From Diaphorobacter ruginosibacter (GTDB taxonomy: Bacteria; Pseudomonadota; Gammaproteobacteria; Burkholderiales; Burkholderiaceae_C), in contig NZ_CP060714.1 of the NCBI RefSeq assembly GCF_014395975.1, forward strand, positions 5,060,001 through 5,124,000: DNA of 64,000 nucleotides, given 5' to 3'. This document shows, one piece after another, positions 27,177 through 34,694 of the stretch. A model generated the notes under the pieces. It saw only the letters and a list, made by a program, of their open reading frames with translations. It was not told where the DNA came from and did not search any database. How positions within the stretch are numbered: the first letter of the stretch is position 1; each line of letters starts with the position of its first letter. The position numbers and the translations under genes were made by a program.

Positions 27177-27222
27177 TGTATTCCTTTCAGGAATATTTTG
27201 GCGAATCGAATTCATTATCCAG
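27177..27222 (+). promoter_or_regulatory. Promoter element B: TGTATTCCT-N20-TCGAATTCATTATCCAG
   Basis: Second copy of the element seen at 25693-25738, with identical boxes and identical spacing, 59 bp before nbaE. Here the left box is part of a longer inverted repeat, ATTCCT-TTC-AGGAAT (27180-27194). The spacer sequence differs between copies, so conservation is limited to the two boxes. Confidence 0.75.
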
Positions 27223-27280
27223 CCGCCCCCGCCCTGCCTAGACTGCAAGGCATCGGACCGTTTTCGTGGAGAGAAGAAAC

Positions 27281-28771
27281 ATGACGCAAGCCCCGCGCTT
27301 TGGCCTGCCCCGTACCCTGGCATCGCTGCGCAACTACGTGGACGGCCAGTTCGTCGAGACCGGCAAGACCTTCGACAACGTCAGCCCGCTCGACGGCACC
27401 CTGCTGGCCAAGGTGCATGAGGCCGACGCGGCGCTGGTGGACCGTGCCGTGAAGGCGGCGCGCAAGGCGCTGAACGGGCCCTGGGGCGCGATGAGCGTGC
27501 AGGAGCGCGCACAGCTGCTGTACAAGGTGGCCGATGTGATCGAGCGCCGTTTCGACGAGTTCGTCGCCGCCGAGGTGGCCGACACCGGCCGACCGATCGC
27601 GCAGGCGCGCGCCCTCGACATCTACCGCGGCATGGCCAATCTGCGCACGTTCGCGGACCTGGGCAAGGTCGCCAACGGCGAGTACTTCGAGACGCGCCTT
27701 GCCAACGGCCAGGACCTGATGAACTACACGGTGCGCAAACCGCTCGGCGTGGTCGCGAGCATCTGCCCATGGAACCTGCCGCTGCTGTCCATGACATGGA
27801 AGGCCGGCCCGGCCCTCATCTGCGGCAACACCATGGTCGTGAAGCCCTCGGAGGAGACGCCGTCGTCCGCCACGCTGCTGGCCGAGGCCTTCGACGAGGC
27901 CGGCGTGCCGCCCGGCGTCTTCAACCTGGTGCACGGCTTCGGCCCGGGCTCCGCGGGCGAGGCGATGACCCAGCACCCCGGCGTGGATGCCGTCACCTTC
28001 ACCGGTGAATCGCGCACCGGTGCCGCCATCATGAAGGCCGTGGCCGATGGCGTGAAGGACATCTCGTTCGAGCTCGGCGGCAAGAACGGCGCCATCGTTT
28101 TCGAGGACTGCGATTTCGACAAGGCCGTGGACGGCATCGTCAAGTCGAGCTTCACCAATTCGGGCCAGGTGTGCCTGTGCTCCGAGCGCGTGTTCGTGCA
28201 GCGCTCGATCTTCGACCGGTTCGTCGCCGCGCTCAAGGCCCGGACGGAGGCGCTCTCCATCGGCTGGCCCGACGAGGAGGGCGTGTTCATGGGATCGCTG
28301 ATTTCCCACGAGCACCGCGACAAGGTGCTGTCGTACTACCGCCTGGCGGTGGAGGAGGGCGCGACCGTGGTGACCGGGGGCGGCGTGCCGAAGTTCGGCG
28401 ACGCGCGCGACAACGGCGCCTTCGTCCAGCCCACGATCTGGACCGGCCTTCCCGATACCGCGCGCTGCATGCGCGAGGAAGTTTTTGGCCCCGTCTGCCA
28501 CCTGAGTCCGTTCGACACCGAGGAAGAAGTGATCGCCCGCGTGAACGACACGGCATACGGCCTTGCGGGTTGCGTGTGGACGACCAATCTCTCGCGCGCG
28601 CACCGTGTCTCGCGCCAGTTCCACGCGGGCATCGTGTGGATCAACACCTGGTTCTCGCGCGACCTGCGCACGCCGTTCGGCGGCTCCAAGCTCTCGGGCA
28701 TCGGTCGTGAAGGAGGGCGCTACTCGCTCGACTTCTACTCCGAGACCACCAACATCTGCGTGGCGATCTGA
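27281..28771 (+). CDS. nbaE: 2-aminomuconate 6-semialdehyde dehydrogenase
   Basis: 496-residue NAD-dependent aldehyde dehydrogenase. ICPWNLPLL and FTGESRTGAAI mark the cofactor domain, FELGGKN carries the general-base Glu, SGQVCLCSER the catalytic Cys and EEVFGPVCHL the Glu near the C-terminus. It matches hydroxymuconic/aminomuconic semialdehyde dehydrogenases (AmnC, NbaE, XylG), which oxidise the meta-cleavage semialdehyde to the muconate. First gene of a seven-gene operon. The ATG at 27281 follows GGAGAGAAGAAAC. Substrate assignment rests on the downstream nbaC and nbaD genes. Confidence 0.92.
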   Translation: MTQAPRFGLPRTLASLRNYVDGQFVETGKTFDNVSPLDGTLLAKVHEADAALVDRAVKAARKALNGPWGAMSVQERAQLLYKVADVIERRFDEFVAAEVADTGRPIAQARALDIYRGMANLRTFADLGKVANGEYFETRLANGQDLMNYTVRKPLGVVASICPWNLPLLSMTWKAGPALICGNTMVVKPSEETPSSATLLAEAFDEAGVPPGVFNLVHGFGPGSAGEAMTQHPGVDAVTFTGESRTGAAIMKAVADGVKDISFELGGKNGAIVFEDCDFDKAVDGIVKSSFTNSGQVCLCSERVFVQRSIFDRFVAALKARTEALSIGWPDEEGVFMGSLISHEHRDKVLSYYRLAVEEGATVVTGGGVPKFGDARDNGAFVQPTIWTGLPDTARCMREEVFGPVCHLSPFDTEEEVIARVNDTAYGLAGCVWTTNLSRAHRVSRQFHAGIVWINTWFSRDLRTPFGGSKLSGIGREGGRYSLDFYSETTNICVAI

Positions 28772-28773
28772 GC

Positions 28774-29157
28774 ATGATCGAGCGGATCACCGCCACCCGC
28801 GGGCCCCAGCCGCGTTTCCTGTATACGCCCTGTGTGAAAAGCGGCCCGATGGGCATCGTCTCGGGCATGGTCGCGCTGGACCCCGACAGCGGCACGCTGA
28901 TCGATGGCGACGTGGCCGCGCAGACGCAGCGCATCTTCGACAACCTGCTCCTCGCGTTGCCCGAGTATGGCTTTGCCATGCAGGACCTGGTGCTCGCTCG
29001 CATCTACACCACGTGCATGGACCAGTTCCCGCGCATCAACGCGGTGTGGGAGAGACAGTTCGCCGACACCCCGCCGCCCGCGCGCACGTCGGTCGGCGTG
29101 AGCGCGCTGCCGCTCTCCGCACAGATCGAGATCGAATTCATGTTTCACCGAGGCTGA
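28774..29157 (+). CDS. RidA/YjgF family protein within the nba operon
   Basis: 127 residues. The fold and the invariant Arg (ARTSVGVSALPLSAQIEIEFMF) are those of the RidA superfamily, with GPMGIVSGMVALDPDSG at the N-terminus. It starts 2 bp after the nbaE stop, so it is part of the operon. A second, longer RidA protein (NbaF-type) lies 1.7 kb downstream, so this one is an extra deaminase. It may remove reactive enamine intermediates or be the second half of a split activity. Product of uncertain specificity. Confidence 0.87.
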   Translation: MIERITATRGPQPRFLYTPCVKSGPMGIVSGMVALDPDSGTLIDGDVAAQTQRIFDNLLLALPEYGFAMQDLVLARIYTTCMDQFPRINAVWERQFADTPPPARTSVGVSALPLSAQIEIEFMFHRG

Positions 29158-29179
29158 CGCCTCCTGACGAGAACACTCC

Positions 29180-29983
29180 ATGCCGACGAACGAACAACTC
29201 CAATCCATTGCCGACCGCCTGTGGAAGGCCGAGCAGAGCGGAACGCCGATCGCGCCGATCCGTGACGACATCGCGGCGCTGGGCGGCGACAGCATCGCGG
29301 CGGCCTATGCCGTGCAGCAGGACATCACCGCGCGCCGCCTGCGGCAGGGACACAGGCTCGTGGGGCGCAAGATCGGTCTCACATCCCGGGCGGTGCAGAA
29401 GCAGCTCGGAGTGGATTCACCCGACTTCGGCGCGCTGTTCGCCGAGATGGCCGTGGGCGACGGCGAGGAGATCGCCTGGAGCCGCCTCATGCAGCCCAAG
29501 GCCGAGGCCGAGATCTCGCTGGTGCTCGAGCGCGACCTCACGCACGAGCGCCACACGGTGGCCGACATCATGAGCGCCACGGCCTATGCGGTGGCGTCCA
29601 TCGAGATCGTCGGCAGCCGCATCGCCAATTGGGACATCCGGCTGACGGACACTGTGGCCGACAACGCGTCCTCCTCGCTGTTCGTGATGGGAACGCGCCC
29701 CGTGCAGCTCGCAAGGCTGGACCTCGCCGCCTGCGGCATGCGCATGGACTGTCGCGGCGAGCCGGTGTCGGTGGGTGTCGGGGCGGCGTGCCTCGGCAAT
29801 CCGCTGAATGCGGCCGTCTGGCTGGCCAACACCATGGTGCGCATGGGCACGCCGCTGCGTGCCGGTGATGTGGTGATGACGGGGGCGCTGGGGCCCATGG
29901 TCGTGGCCAGGCCGGGTGATGTGTTCACCGCGCAGATCGAGGGACTCGGCTCCGTGAGCGCCGTGTTCGGCAACCAGCAATGA
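29180..29983 (+). CDS. nbaH: 2-oxopent-4-enoate hydratase
   Basis: 267 residues of the MhpD/DmpE hydratase-decarboxylase family, which adds water to 2-hydroxypenta-2,4-dienoate to give 4-hydroxy-2-oxovalerate. Key segments: GRKIGLTSRAVQKQLGVDSPDFG, the acidic metal site KAEAEISLVLERDL and IEIVGSRIANWDIRLTDTVADNASS. The last part, GDVVMTGALGPMVVARPGD, is typical of the hydratase side of the family. It precedes the decarboxylase paralogue; in most pathways these two form a complex. Which paralogue does which step is inferred from sequence resemblance. Confidence 0.85.
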   Translation: MPTNEQLQSIADRLWKAEQSGTPIAPIRDDIAALGGDSIAAAYAVQQDITARRLRQGHRLVGRKIGLTSRAVQKQLGVDSPDFGALFAEMAVGDGEEIAWSRLMQPKAEAEISLVLERDLTHERHTVADIMSATAYAVASIEIVGSRIANWDIRLTDTVADNASSSLFVMGTRPVQLARLDLAACGMRMDCRGEPVSVGVGAACLGNPLNAAVWLANTMVRMGTPLRAGDVVMTGALGPMVVARPGDVFTAQIEGLGSVSAVFGNQQ

Positions 29984-30000
29984 CAGTGGAGAGCCAGACC

Positions 30001-30786
30001 ATGAGCAACCAGAAGATCGCGCAAGTGGCGCAGGTGCTGGACGACGCCGCGCGCCATGCGGCCGAGGTCGACCAGTTTGCAGCAGGCCATTTCACGCTGG
30101 AGGAGGCGTACCGCATCCAGCGCGCGTCGATAGAGCGGCGCGTGCAGCGCGGCGAGAGCATGGTGGGCATCAAGCTCGGCTTCACCAGTCGCGCCAAGAT
30201 GATCCAGATGGGGGTGGACAGCCTGATCTGGGGCCTGCTCACCGATCGCATGGTGGAGGAGGAGGGCGCAGTGGTGGACCTTGCGCGCTACATCCATCCC
30301 CGCGTGGAGCCCGAGGTCTGCTTCGTCACGCGCCGCGTGATCGACGGGCCGCTCACGGCACTCGAGGCCGTGGACTATCTCGAGGCCGTCGCGCCCGCGA
30401 TGGAGCTCATCGACTCGCGCTACCGCAACTTCAAGTTCACGCTCGAGGACGTGGTCGCGGACAACTGCTCGTCGGCCGGGCTGGTGGTGGGCCCGTGGTC
30501 GCGCAACTTCGATGCGCTGTCCCATGCCGGCGTGCGCATGCAGATCAATGGCCGGAATGTCCAGGTGGGCTCCACCGCGGCCATTCTGGGGCAGCCGCTA
30601 CGCTCCATCGTGCAGGCCTCGCGGCTGTTGCACGATGCCGAAATGAGCCTGCCCGCCGGCTCGCTCATCATGGCCGGCGCCGCCACGGCCGCGGAGGCGC
30701 TGGCGCCCGGCGTGACCGTGGAATGCCACATCGGCAGCGGTGCCACGTCGCTCGGCTCGGTGATGTTCCACACGGCGGCCGCCTGA
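30001..30786 (+). CDS. nbaG: 2-oxo-3-hexenedioate (4-oxalocrotonate) decarboxylase
   Basis: 261 residues, paralogous to the hydratase upstream. VGIKLGFTSRAKMIQMGVDSLIWG, the metal-site segment RVEPEVCFVTRR and ELIDSRYRNFKFTLEDVVADNCSS match DmpH/XylI-type 4-oxalocrotonate decarboxylases, which convert 2-oxohex-3-enedioate to 2-oxopent-4-enoate plus CO2. The ATG at 30001 is favoured because GTGGAGAG lies 7-14 nt upstream and gives the usual length; an ATG at 29980 would overlap the hydratase stop by four bases and is also possible. Confidence 0.87.
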   Translation: MSNQKIAQVAQVLDDAARHAAEVDQFAAGHFTLEEAYRIQRASIERRVQRGESMVGIKLGFTSRAKMIQMGVDSLIWGLLTDRMVEEEGAVVDLARYIHPRVEPEVCFVTRRVIDGPLTALEAVDYLEAVAPAMELIDSRYRNFKFTLEDVVADNCSSAGLVVGPWSRNFDALSHAGVRMQINGRNVQVGSTAAILGQPLRSIVQASRLLHDAEMSLPAGSLIMAGAATAAEALAPGVTVECHIGSGATSLGSVMFHTAAA

Positions 30787-30827
30787 CGCGGCCGGCAGCA
30801 GACACGGTACCGAAGGAGACCATGAAG

Positions 30828-31259
30828 ATGTCCGACAACCAGATCAAGGCCACGGTGGTGCAGGGCAAGGCCACACCGCGCGGCAAGTTTCCGCACATCA
30901 AGCGGGCAGGCGATTTTCTCTATATCTCGGGCACGAGCTCGCGCCGCACGGACAACACGTTCGAGGGCGTGCAGGTTGATGCCATGGGCGTGACCAATCT
31001 CGACATCCGAGCGCAGACGCGTGCGGTGATCGAGAACATCCGCGACATCCTGAAGAGCGAGGGCGCGGACCTGGCCGACCTGGTGGAGTGCGGCGTGTTC
31101 CTTGTGAACATGAACGACTTTGGCGGCTACAACGAAGTCTGGGCGGAATACTTCGACTTCAGCGGCCCTACCCGTACCACGGTGGCAGTGCACCAGTTGC
31201 CGCACCCGCACCTGCTCATCGAGATCAAGGGCGTGGCCTATCGCCCGCTCGCCAAGTGA
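30828..31259 (+). CDS. nbaF: 2-aminomuconate deaminase (RidA superfamily)
   Basis: 143 residues. GKFPHIKRAGDFLYISGTSSRR, the active-site Arg in TRTTVAVHQLPHPHLLIEIKGVAY and the overall length match AmnD/NbaF, which hydrolyses 2-aminomuconate to 4-oxalocrotonate plus ammonia. AAGGAG precedes two candidate ATGs (30822, spacing 3; 30828, spacing 9); I use 30828, which gives the better spacing and family length. Its position between the decarboxylase and nbaC genes fits the pathway. Confidence 0.9.
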   Translation: MSDNQIKATVVQGKATPRGKFPHIKRAGDFLYISGTSSRRTDNTFEGVQVDAMGVTNLDIRAQTRAVIENIRDILKSEGADLADLVECGVFLVNMNDFGGYNEVWAEYFDFSGPTRTTVAVHQLPHPHLLIEIKGVAYRPLAK

Positions 31260-31285
31260 ACCGCACTCCCAAGGAGACAGACACC

Positions 31286-31885
31286 ATGCTCAAGTACGGA
31301 CGCGCGCTCAACTTCAAGCGCTGGATCGACGAGAACGAGCACCTGCTCAAACCACCCGTGAACAATGCCCAGGTCTGGAAGGACGGCGACTTCCTGGTGA
31401 CCGTGGTGGGCGGACCCAACGGCCGCTCTGACTTCCACGACGACCCCATCGAGGAGTTCTTCTACCAGTTCAAGGGCAACGCGCACCTGGTGATTCTCGA
31501 CCGCGGGAAGTTCGAGCGCGTGGACCTGCGCGAGGGCGACATCTTCCTGCTGCCCAAGCATGTGCTGCACTCGCCCCAGCGCCCCGAGGCCGGCAGCCTG
31601 TGCCTTGTGGTGGAGCACACGCGCCGCCCCGAGGAACATGATGCTCTGCAATGGAACTGCGCTTGCTGCGGTCATCTCATCAAGCGCTACGAGTTCGGAC
31701 TGCAGAGCATCGTGCTGGACCTGCCGCCGGTGTATGAACAGTTCTACGCCACCAGCGAGCAGGAGCGCACATGCGCCGGCTGCGGCACGGTGCATCCGGG
31801 ACGCGGGTACCAGGAGTGGCACAGGCAGCTCGCGACCTCGAAGGTCAATACCGCCGCCGGGAACGCCGGAGGAGCCTCCGCATGA
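31286..31885 (+). CDS. nbaC: 3-hydroxyanthranilate 3,4-dioxygenase
   Basis: 199-residue cupin that opens 3-hydroxyanthranilate to 2-amino-3-carboxymuconate 6-semialdehyde. The ferrous-iron site is visible as FHDDPIEEFFYQ (His and Glu) and KHVLHSP (second His). The rubredoxin-like CxxC pairs of bacterial enzymes are present as CACC and CAGC. It is about 25 residues longer than typical bacterial homologues, with an Ala/Gly/Ser/Thr-rich tail (LATSKVNTAAGNAGGASA). AAGGAGACAGACACC precedes the ATG. It overlaps nbaD by 4 bp. Confidence 0.95.
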   Translation: MLKYGRALNFKRWIDENEHLLKPPVNNAQVWKDGDFLVTVVGGPNGRSDFHDDPIEEFFYQFKGNAHLVILDRGKFERVDLREGDIFLLPKHVLHSPQRPEAGSLCLVVEHTRRPEEHDALQWNCACCGHLIKRYEFGLQSIVLDLPPVYEQFYATSEQERTCAGCGTVHPGRGYQEWHRQLATSKVNTAAGNAGGASA

Positions 31886-32883
31886 TCGACATGCATTCGC
31901 ATTTCTTCCCGCTGATCACACGGCAGGAAGCCGCTGCGGTCGATGCCGAGCTGGCACCGTGGATCGCAGTGGAGCCCGGCGCTGCCGAAGGCCAGATCAT
32001 GGTGGGCGACAAGCCGTTTCGCCCCGTGTACGAGGCGCTGTGGGATCCGGATTTCCGCTTGAGGGAAATGGATGAACAGGGCATCAGCGTGCAGATCGTC
32101 TGCGCGACGCCGGTGATGTTCGGCTACTCGTGGGAGGCCGCGAAGGCCGCCGACTGGTCCGCACGGATGAACCAGAAGGCCGTGGAGTTCTGCGCGAAGC
32201 ACCCCACGCGGTTCAAGCCGCTGGCCCAGGTGCCGCTGCAGGACCTGAAGCTCGCCTGCGACGAGGCATCGCGTGCCATGAAGGCGGGCTGTGTGGGCGT
32301 GCAGATCGGCAATCACGTCGGCGACAAGGACATGGACCATCCGGACATCGTCGACTTTCTGATCCACTGCGCCGAGAACGGCATCCCGATCCTCGAGCAC
32401 CCGTGGGACATGATGGGAAGCCCCGGGCGCATGAAGAACTGGATGTTGCCGTGGCTCGTGACGATGGCAGCGGAGACGCAGCTGTCCATGATGTCGCTGA
32501 TTCTCTCCGGCGCCTTCGAGCGCATTCCCGAATCGCTGAAGATCTGTTTTGCCCACGGCGGCGGAAGCTTTGCCTATCTGCTGGGCCGGGCCGACAACGC
32601 ATGGAAGCACCGTGACATCGTGCGCAAGGACTGTCCGCGTCCGCCCTCGGAGTACGCACGCCGCATGTTCGTGGACTCGGCCGTGTTCGATCCAGGGGCG
32701 CTCAGGCTGCTGGTGGACGTGATGGGCACCGACAACATCATGCTGGGCTCCGACTATCCCTATCCACTCGGCGAGCAGCGCATCGGCCAGCTGGTGAAGG
32801 ATGTTTCCTTCCTGGACGCGGCGCAGCGCGACGACATCCTCGAGCGCAACGCGCGCAAATTCTTCGGCCTCGACCCCGCCTGA
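31882..32883 (+). CDS. nbaD: 2-amino-3-carboxymuconate 6-semialdehyde decarboxylase (ACMSD)
   Basis: 333-residue amidohydrolase-fold decarboxylase. Zinc ligands are visible: His5 and His7 (MIDMHSHFF), the His of ILEHPWDMM, the His of CFAHGGGSFAYL and the Asp of LGSDYPYPLG. ACMSD diverts the unstable nbaC product to 2-aminomuconate 6-semialdehyde, the substrate of NbaE, and prevents spontaneous quinolinate formation. Last gene of the operon, coupled to nbaC by ATGA. No convincing intrinsic terminator follows at once; a small hairpin lies 245 bp further. Confidence 0.95.
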   Translation: MIDMHSHFFPLITRQEAAAVDAELAPWIAVEPGAAEGQIMVGDKPFRPVYEALWDPDFRLREMDEQGISVQIVCATPVMFGYSWEAAKAADWSARMNQKAVEFCAKHPTRFKPLAQVPLQDLKLACDEASRAMKAGCVGVQIGNHVGDKDMDHPDIVDFLIHCAENGIPILEHPWDMMGSPGRMKNWMLPWLVTMAAETQLSMMSLILSGAFERIPESLKICFAHGGGSFAYLLGRADNAWKHRDIVRKDCPRPPSEYARRMFVDSAVFDPGALRLLVDVMGTDNIMLGSDYPYPLGEQRIGQLVKDVSFLDAAQRDDILERNARKFFGLDPA

Positions 32884-32978
32884 TCAGGCCCGAGGTTCGC
32901 ACCGGCGGGGCCTTCCCTGCCGTGCGCCGACCCCGTGCCGGGCACCACCAGGTGCTCCGGCCTGCTTCGCCCCGTTCA

Positions 32979-33012
32979 TTGCAATGATGGATTTCGACTT
33001 GGTATACCAAGT
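32979..33012 (+). promoter_or_regulatory. Operator-promoter 4, distal site of the porin leader
   Basis: Perfect 16-bp palindrome ACTTGGTATACCAAGT at 32997-33012. TTGCAA (32979-32984) lies 18 bp before TATACC (33003-33008), the same arrangement as at other copies. It is 589 bp upstream of the porin gene and 114 bp after nbaD. No gene starts close behind it, so it may drive a long leader or act together with operator 5. Confidence 0.72.
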
Positions 33013-33127
33013 TGGGCTACCTTTCTTTTCCTGATTCATTGTGCCTCCAGGTGTGCCATGGAGCGTGCCGTCGCCGTGTGCTTGAACGCAGTCCGAATGA
33101 ATGCCTCTGATGGCTCCTGGAACGCGG

Positions 33128-33153
33128 AAAAGTGCCTTGAAAAAAGCACTTTT
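33128..33153. terminator. AAAAGTGC/GCACTTTT hairpin, possible weak bidirectional terminator
   Basis: Perfect 8-bp inverted repeat around a 10-nt A-rich loop, flanked by A4 on the left and T4 on the right. It could end transcripts from the nba operon or from operator-promoter 4. The stem has only four G/C pairs, so its efficiency is doubtful. Confidence 0.45.
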
Positions 33154-33251
33154 CGGGGAGATATGACCTGCATGGGTACGTGCCATCCGATGCCGAAAAG
33201 AGACGCTACCCGGTGCGTTTGACATGGAATTTCATGCTCGTTTTCACGTAG

Positions 33252-33292
33252 ATATTCTTCATTCCAACGATATCTGATTGCATGAAGAATAT
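33252..33292. promoter_or_regulatory. 11-bp inverted repeat ATATTCTTCAT/ATGAAGAATAT upstream of operator 5
   Basis: Perfect 11-bp arms with a 19-nt centre, ending 4 bp before operator 5. It overlaps the proposed -35 of the porin promoter (TTGCAT at 33278). It could be the site of a second regulator or form an upstream hairpin. No protein can be named. Confidence 0.6.
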
Positions 33293-33309
33293 TTTGTTGG
33301 TATACCTAA
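33278..33309 (+). promoter_or_regulatory. Operator-promoter 5, proximal site of the porin leader
   Basis: TTGGTATACCTAA at 33297-33309 keeps the GGTATACC core with one changed flank. TTGCAT (33278-33283) lies 17 bp before TATACC (33301-33306). A transcript starting near 33313 would have a leader of about 290 nt before the porin ATG. Confidence 0.7.
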
Positions 33310-33478
33310 CACTGTTGATGTATTTTTTGATGGATTGATCGCCTGATCTGCCGTCTCACGCATCCGTAAGGAAGCCGGATGCGGCCCTCGCAAGAGGGTG
33401 AGCCGGACCATGGAAGACACATCGACACAGGTGAACGGAGTACAGGCATTGCGAGACATCCGGAGCATCGGAAGGCCG

Positions 33479-33517
33479 GACGGAAAGACGGAAAGACGGA
33501 AAGACGGAAAGACGGAA
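33479..33517. repeat. 8-bp tandem repeat (GACGGAAA, 4.9 copies) in the porin leader
   Basis: Four exact copies of GACGGAAA and seven bases of a fifth, 84 bp upstream of the porin start codon, inside the predicted 5' untranslated region. Short direct arrays of this kind are prone to length change. The unit is purine-rich and should be unstructured in RNA. Confidence 0.93.
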
Positions 33518-33600
33518 CAACACAAGACAGGACAGGCTCCCGCGCGTTCCCCGACGTGCCGGACGAACAGAAAAATCATTCAACTGGAGACTTATCACAC

Positions 33601-34647
33601 ATGAAGACAAACAAGAGACTGGTGGCGGCCGCGGCTCTGCTGCTCGTGGGCGGCGCGGCATTCGCGCAATCGAAGGTGTCGCTCTCGGGCTTCGTCGACC
33701 TGAATCTGGAATACCTGAAGGATTCGGGCAAGAACGGTTCGCTCAAGCGCATCAGCAGCGGGGGGCTGAACAACTCGCGCTTCAACATCAGCGGCATCGA
33801 GGACCTGGGTGGCAACAGCCGCGCCTACTTCACCATCGAGCCGATGTTCTCGGCTGACACGGGCGAGATGAACTCCCAGTTCCGCCAATCGTTCGTCGGC
33901 CTGCGCGGCGACTGGGGCGATGTCACGATGGGTCGCCAGTTCACGCCGTCCTTCTGGGTGGCGGGATATGCCGATCCGAACTGGGCATCGGCCTACAGCA
34001 TGGTCAACGCCATGCAGTTCTTCTACGCCTCGTACCGGGTCGACAATGCCCTGCAGTACAGGACACCGAACTTCGGGGGCCTGACGGGGCGCTTCATGTA
34101 TGCCTTCGGCAAGGAAGACGGCTCGAAGGCCGGCCGCTTCATGAGCGCGGCGGCAGAGTACCGCAGCGGCCCGCTGTTCGTCGGCTTCGCCGCCGAGAAG
34201 ATGTACCAGCGCGACGTCTTCAACAAGACGGAAATGCGCAGCGCGCGCGACAACTACCTGTCGGCCACCTACCGCATCGGCAGCGTCGAGCCCACCTTCG
34301 TCTTCCACACCTACGATGGCTACTATGCCTATCCGCCTTACGTCGGCTTCACCTCCAAGGGCTGGGACACGCAACTGGGCGTGCGCTGGAACATCACCGA
34401 CCGCACGCGCGTGCATGCCAGCTACGTGCACCGCAAGGACGACAAGAACGTGGACATCGGCACGGCCGACGGCCTGACGCTGGGTGTGACGCATGGCCTG
34501 TCCAAGCGCACGGATGTCTACATCCTCGCATCGCACGTGAAGAACAAGAAGGACGTGGCGCTGGCCTACCCCGTGAGCTGGAGCGCCAGCCCCTCCGCGG
34601 GCCAGAGCCCGACAGGCATTGCCTTCGGCATCCGCCACGCGTTCTGA
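33601..34647 (+). CDS. Gram-negative porin (OmpC/PhoE-like, betaproteobacterial type)
   Basis: 348-residue outer-membrane porin. A signal peptide ending GGAAFA precedes QSKVSLSGFVDLNLEYLKDSG, the first strand of a 16-stranded barrel. The constriction-loop region FGKEDGSKAGRF and the C-terminal phenylalanine of GIAFGIRHAF, needed for barrel assembly, are present. GGAG lies 11 nt before the ATG. Betaproteobacterial porins of this family pass small anions and aromatic acids. Operators 4 and 5 and a tandem repeat lie in its long leader. Probably co-transcribed with the LVIVD protein 47 bp downstream. Confidence 0.93.
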   Translation: MKTNKRLVAAAALLLVGGAAFAQSKVSLSGFVDLNLEYLKDSGKNGSLKRISSGGLNNSRFNISGIEDLGGNSRAYFTIEPMFSADTGEMNSQFRQSFVGLRGDWGDVTMGRQFTPSFWVAGYADPNWASAYSMVNAMQFFYASYRVDNALQYRTPNFGGLTGRFMYAFGKEDGSKAGRFMSAAAEYRSGPLFVGFAAEKMYQRDVFNKTEMRSARDNYLSATYRIGSVEPTFVFHTYDGYYAYPPYVGFTSKGWDTQLGVRWNITDRTRVHASYVHRKDDKNVDIGTADGLTLGVTHGLSKRTDVYILASHVKNKKDVALAYPVSWSASPSAGQSPTGIAFGIRHAF

Positions 34648-34694
34648 TCGCGCGGCGCCCTCCAGCATTTTTTGCTTTCCAAGAGATTCACACC

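Noticed and set aside
32935..33222. 95-codon frame downstream of nbaD
   Set aside because: No ribosome-binding site, no domain, unusual composition, and it overlaps the operator; treated as non-coding.
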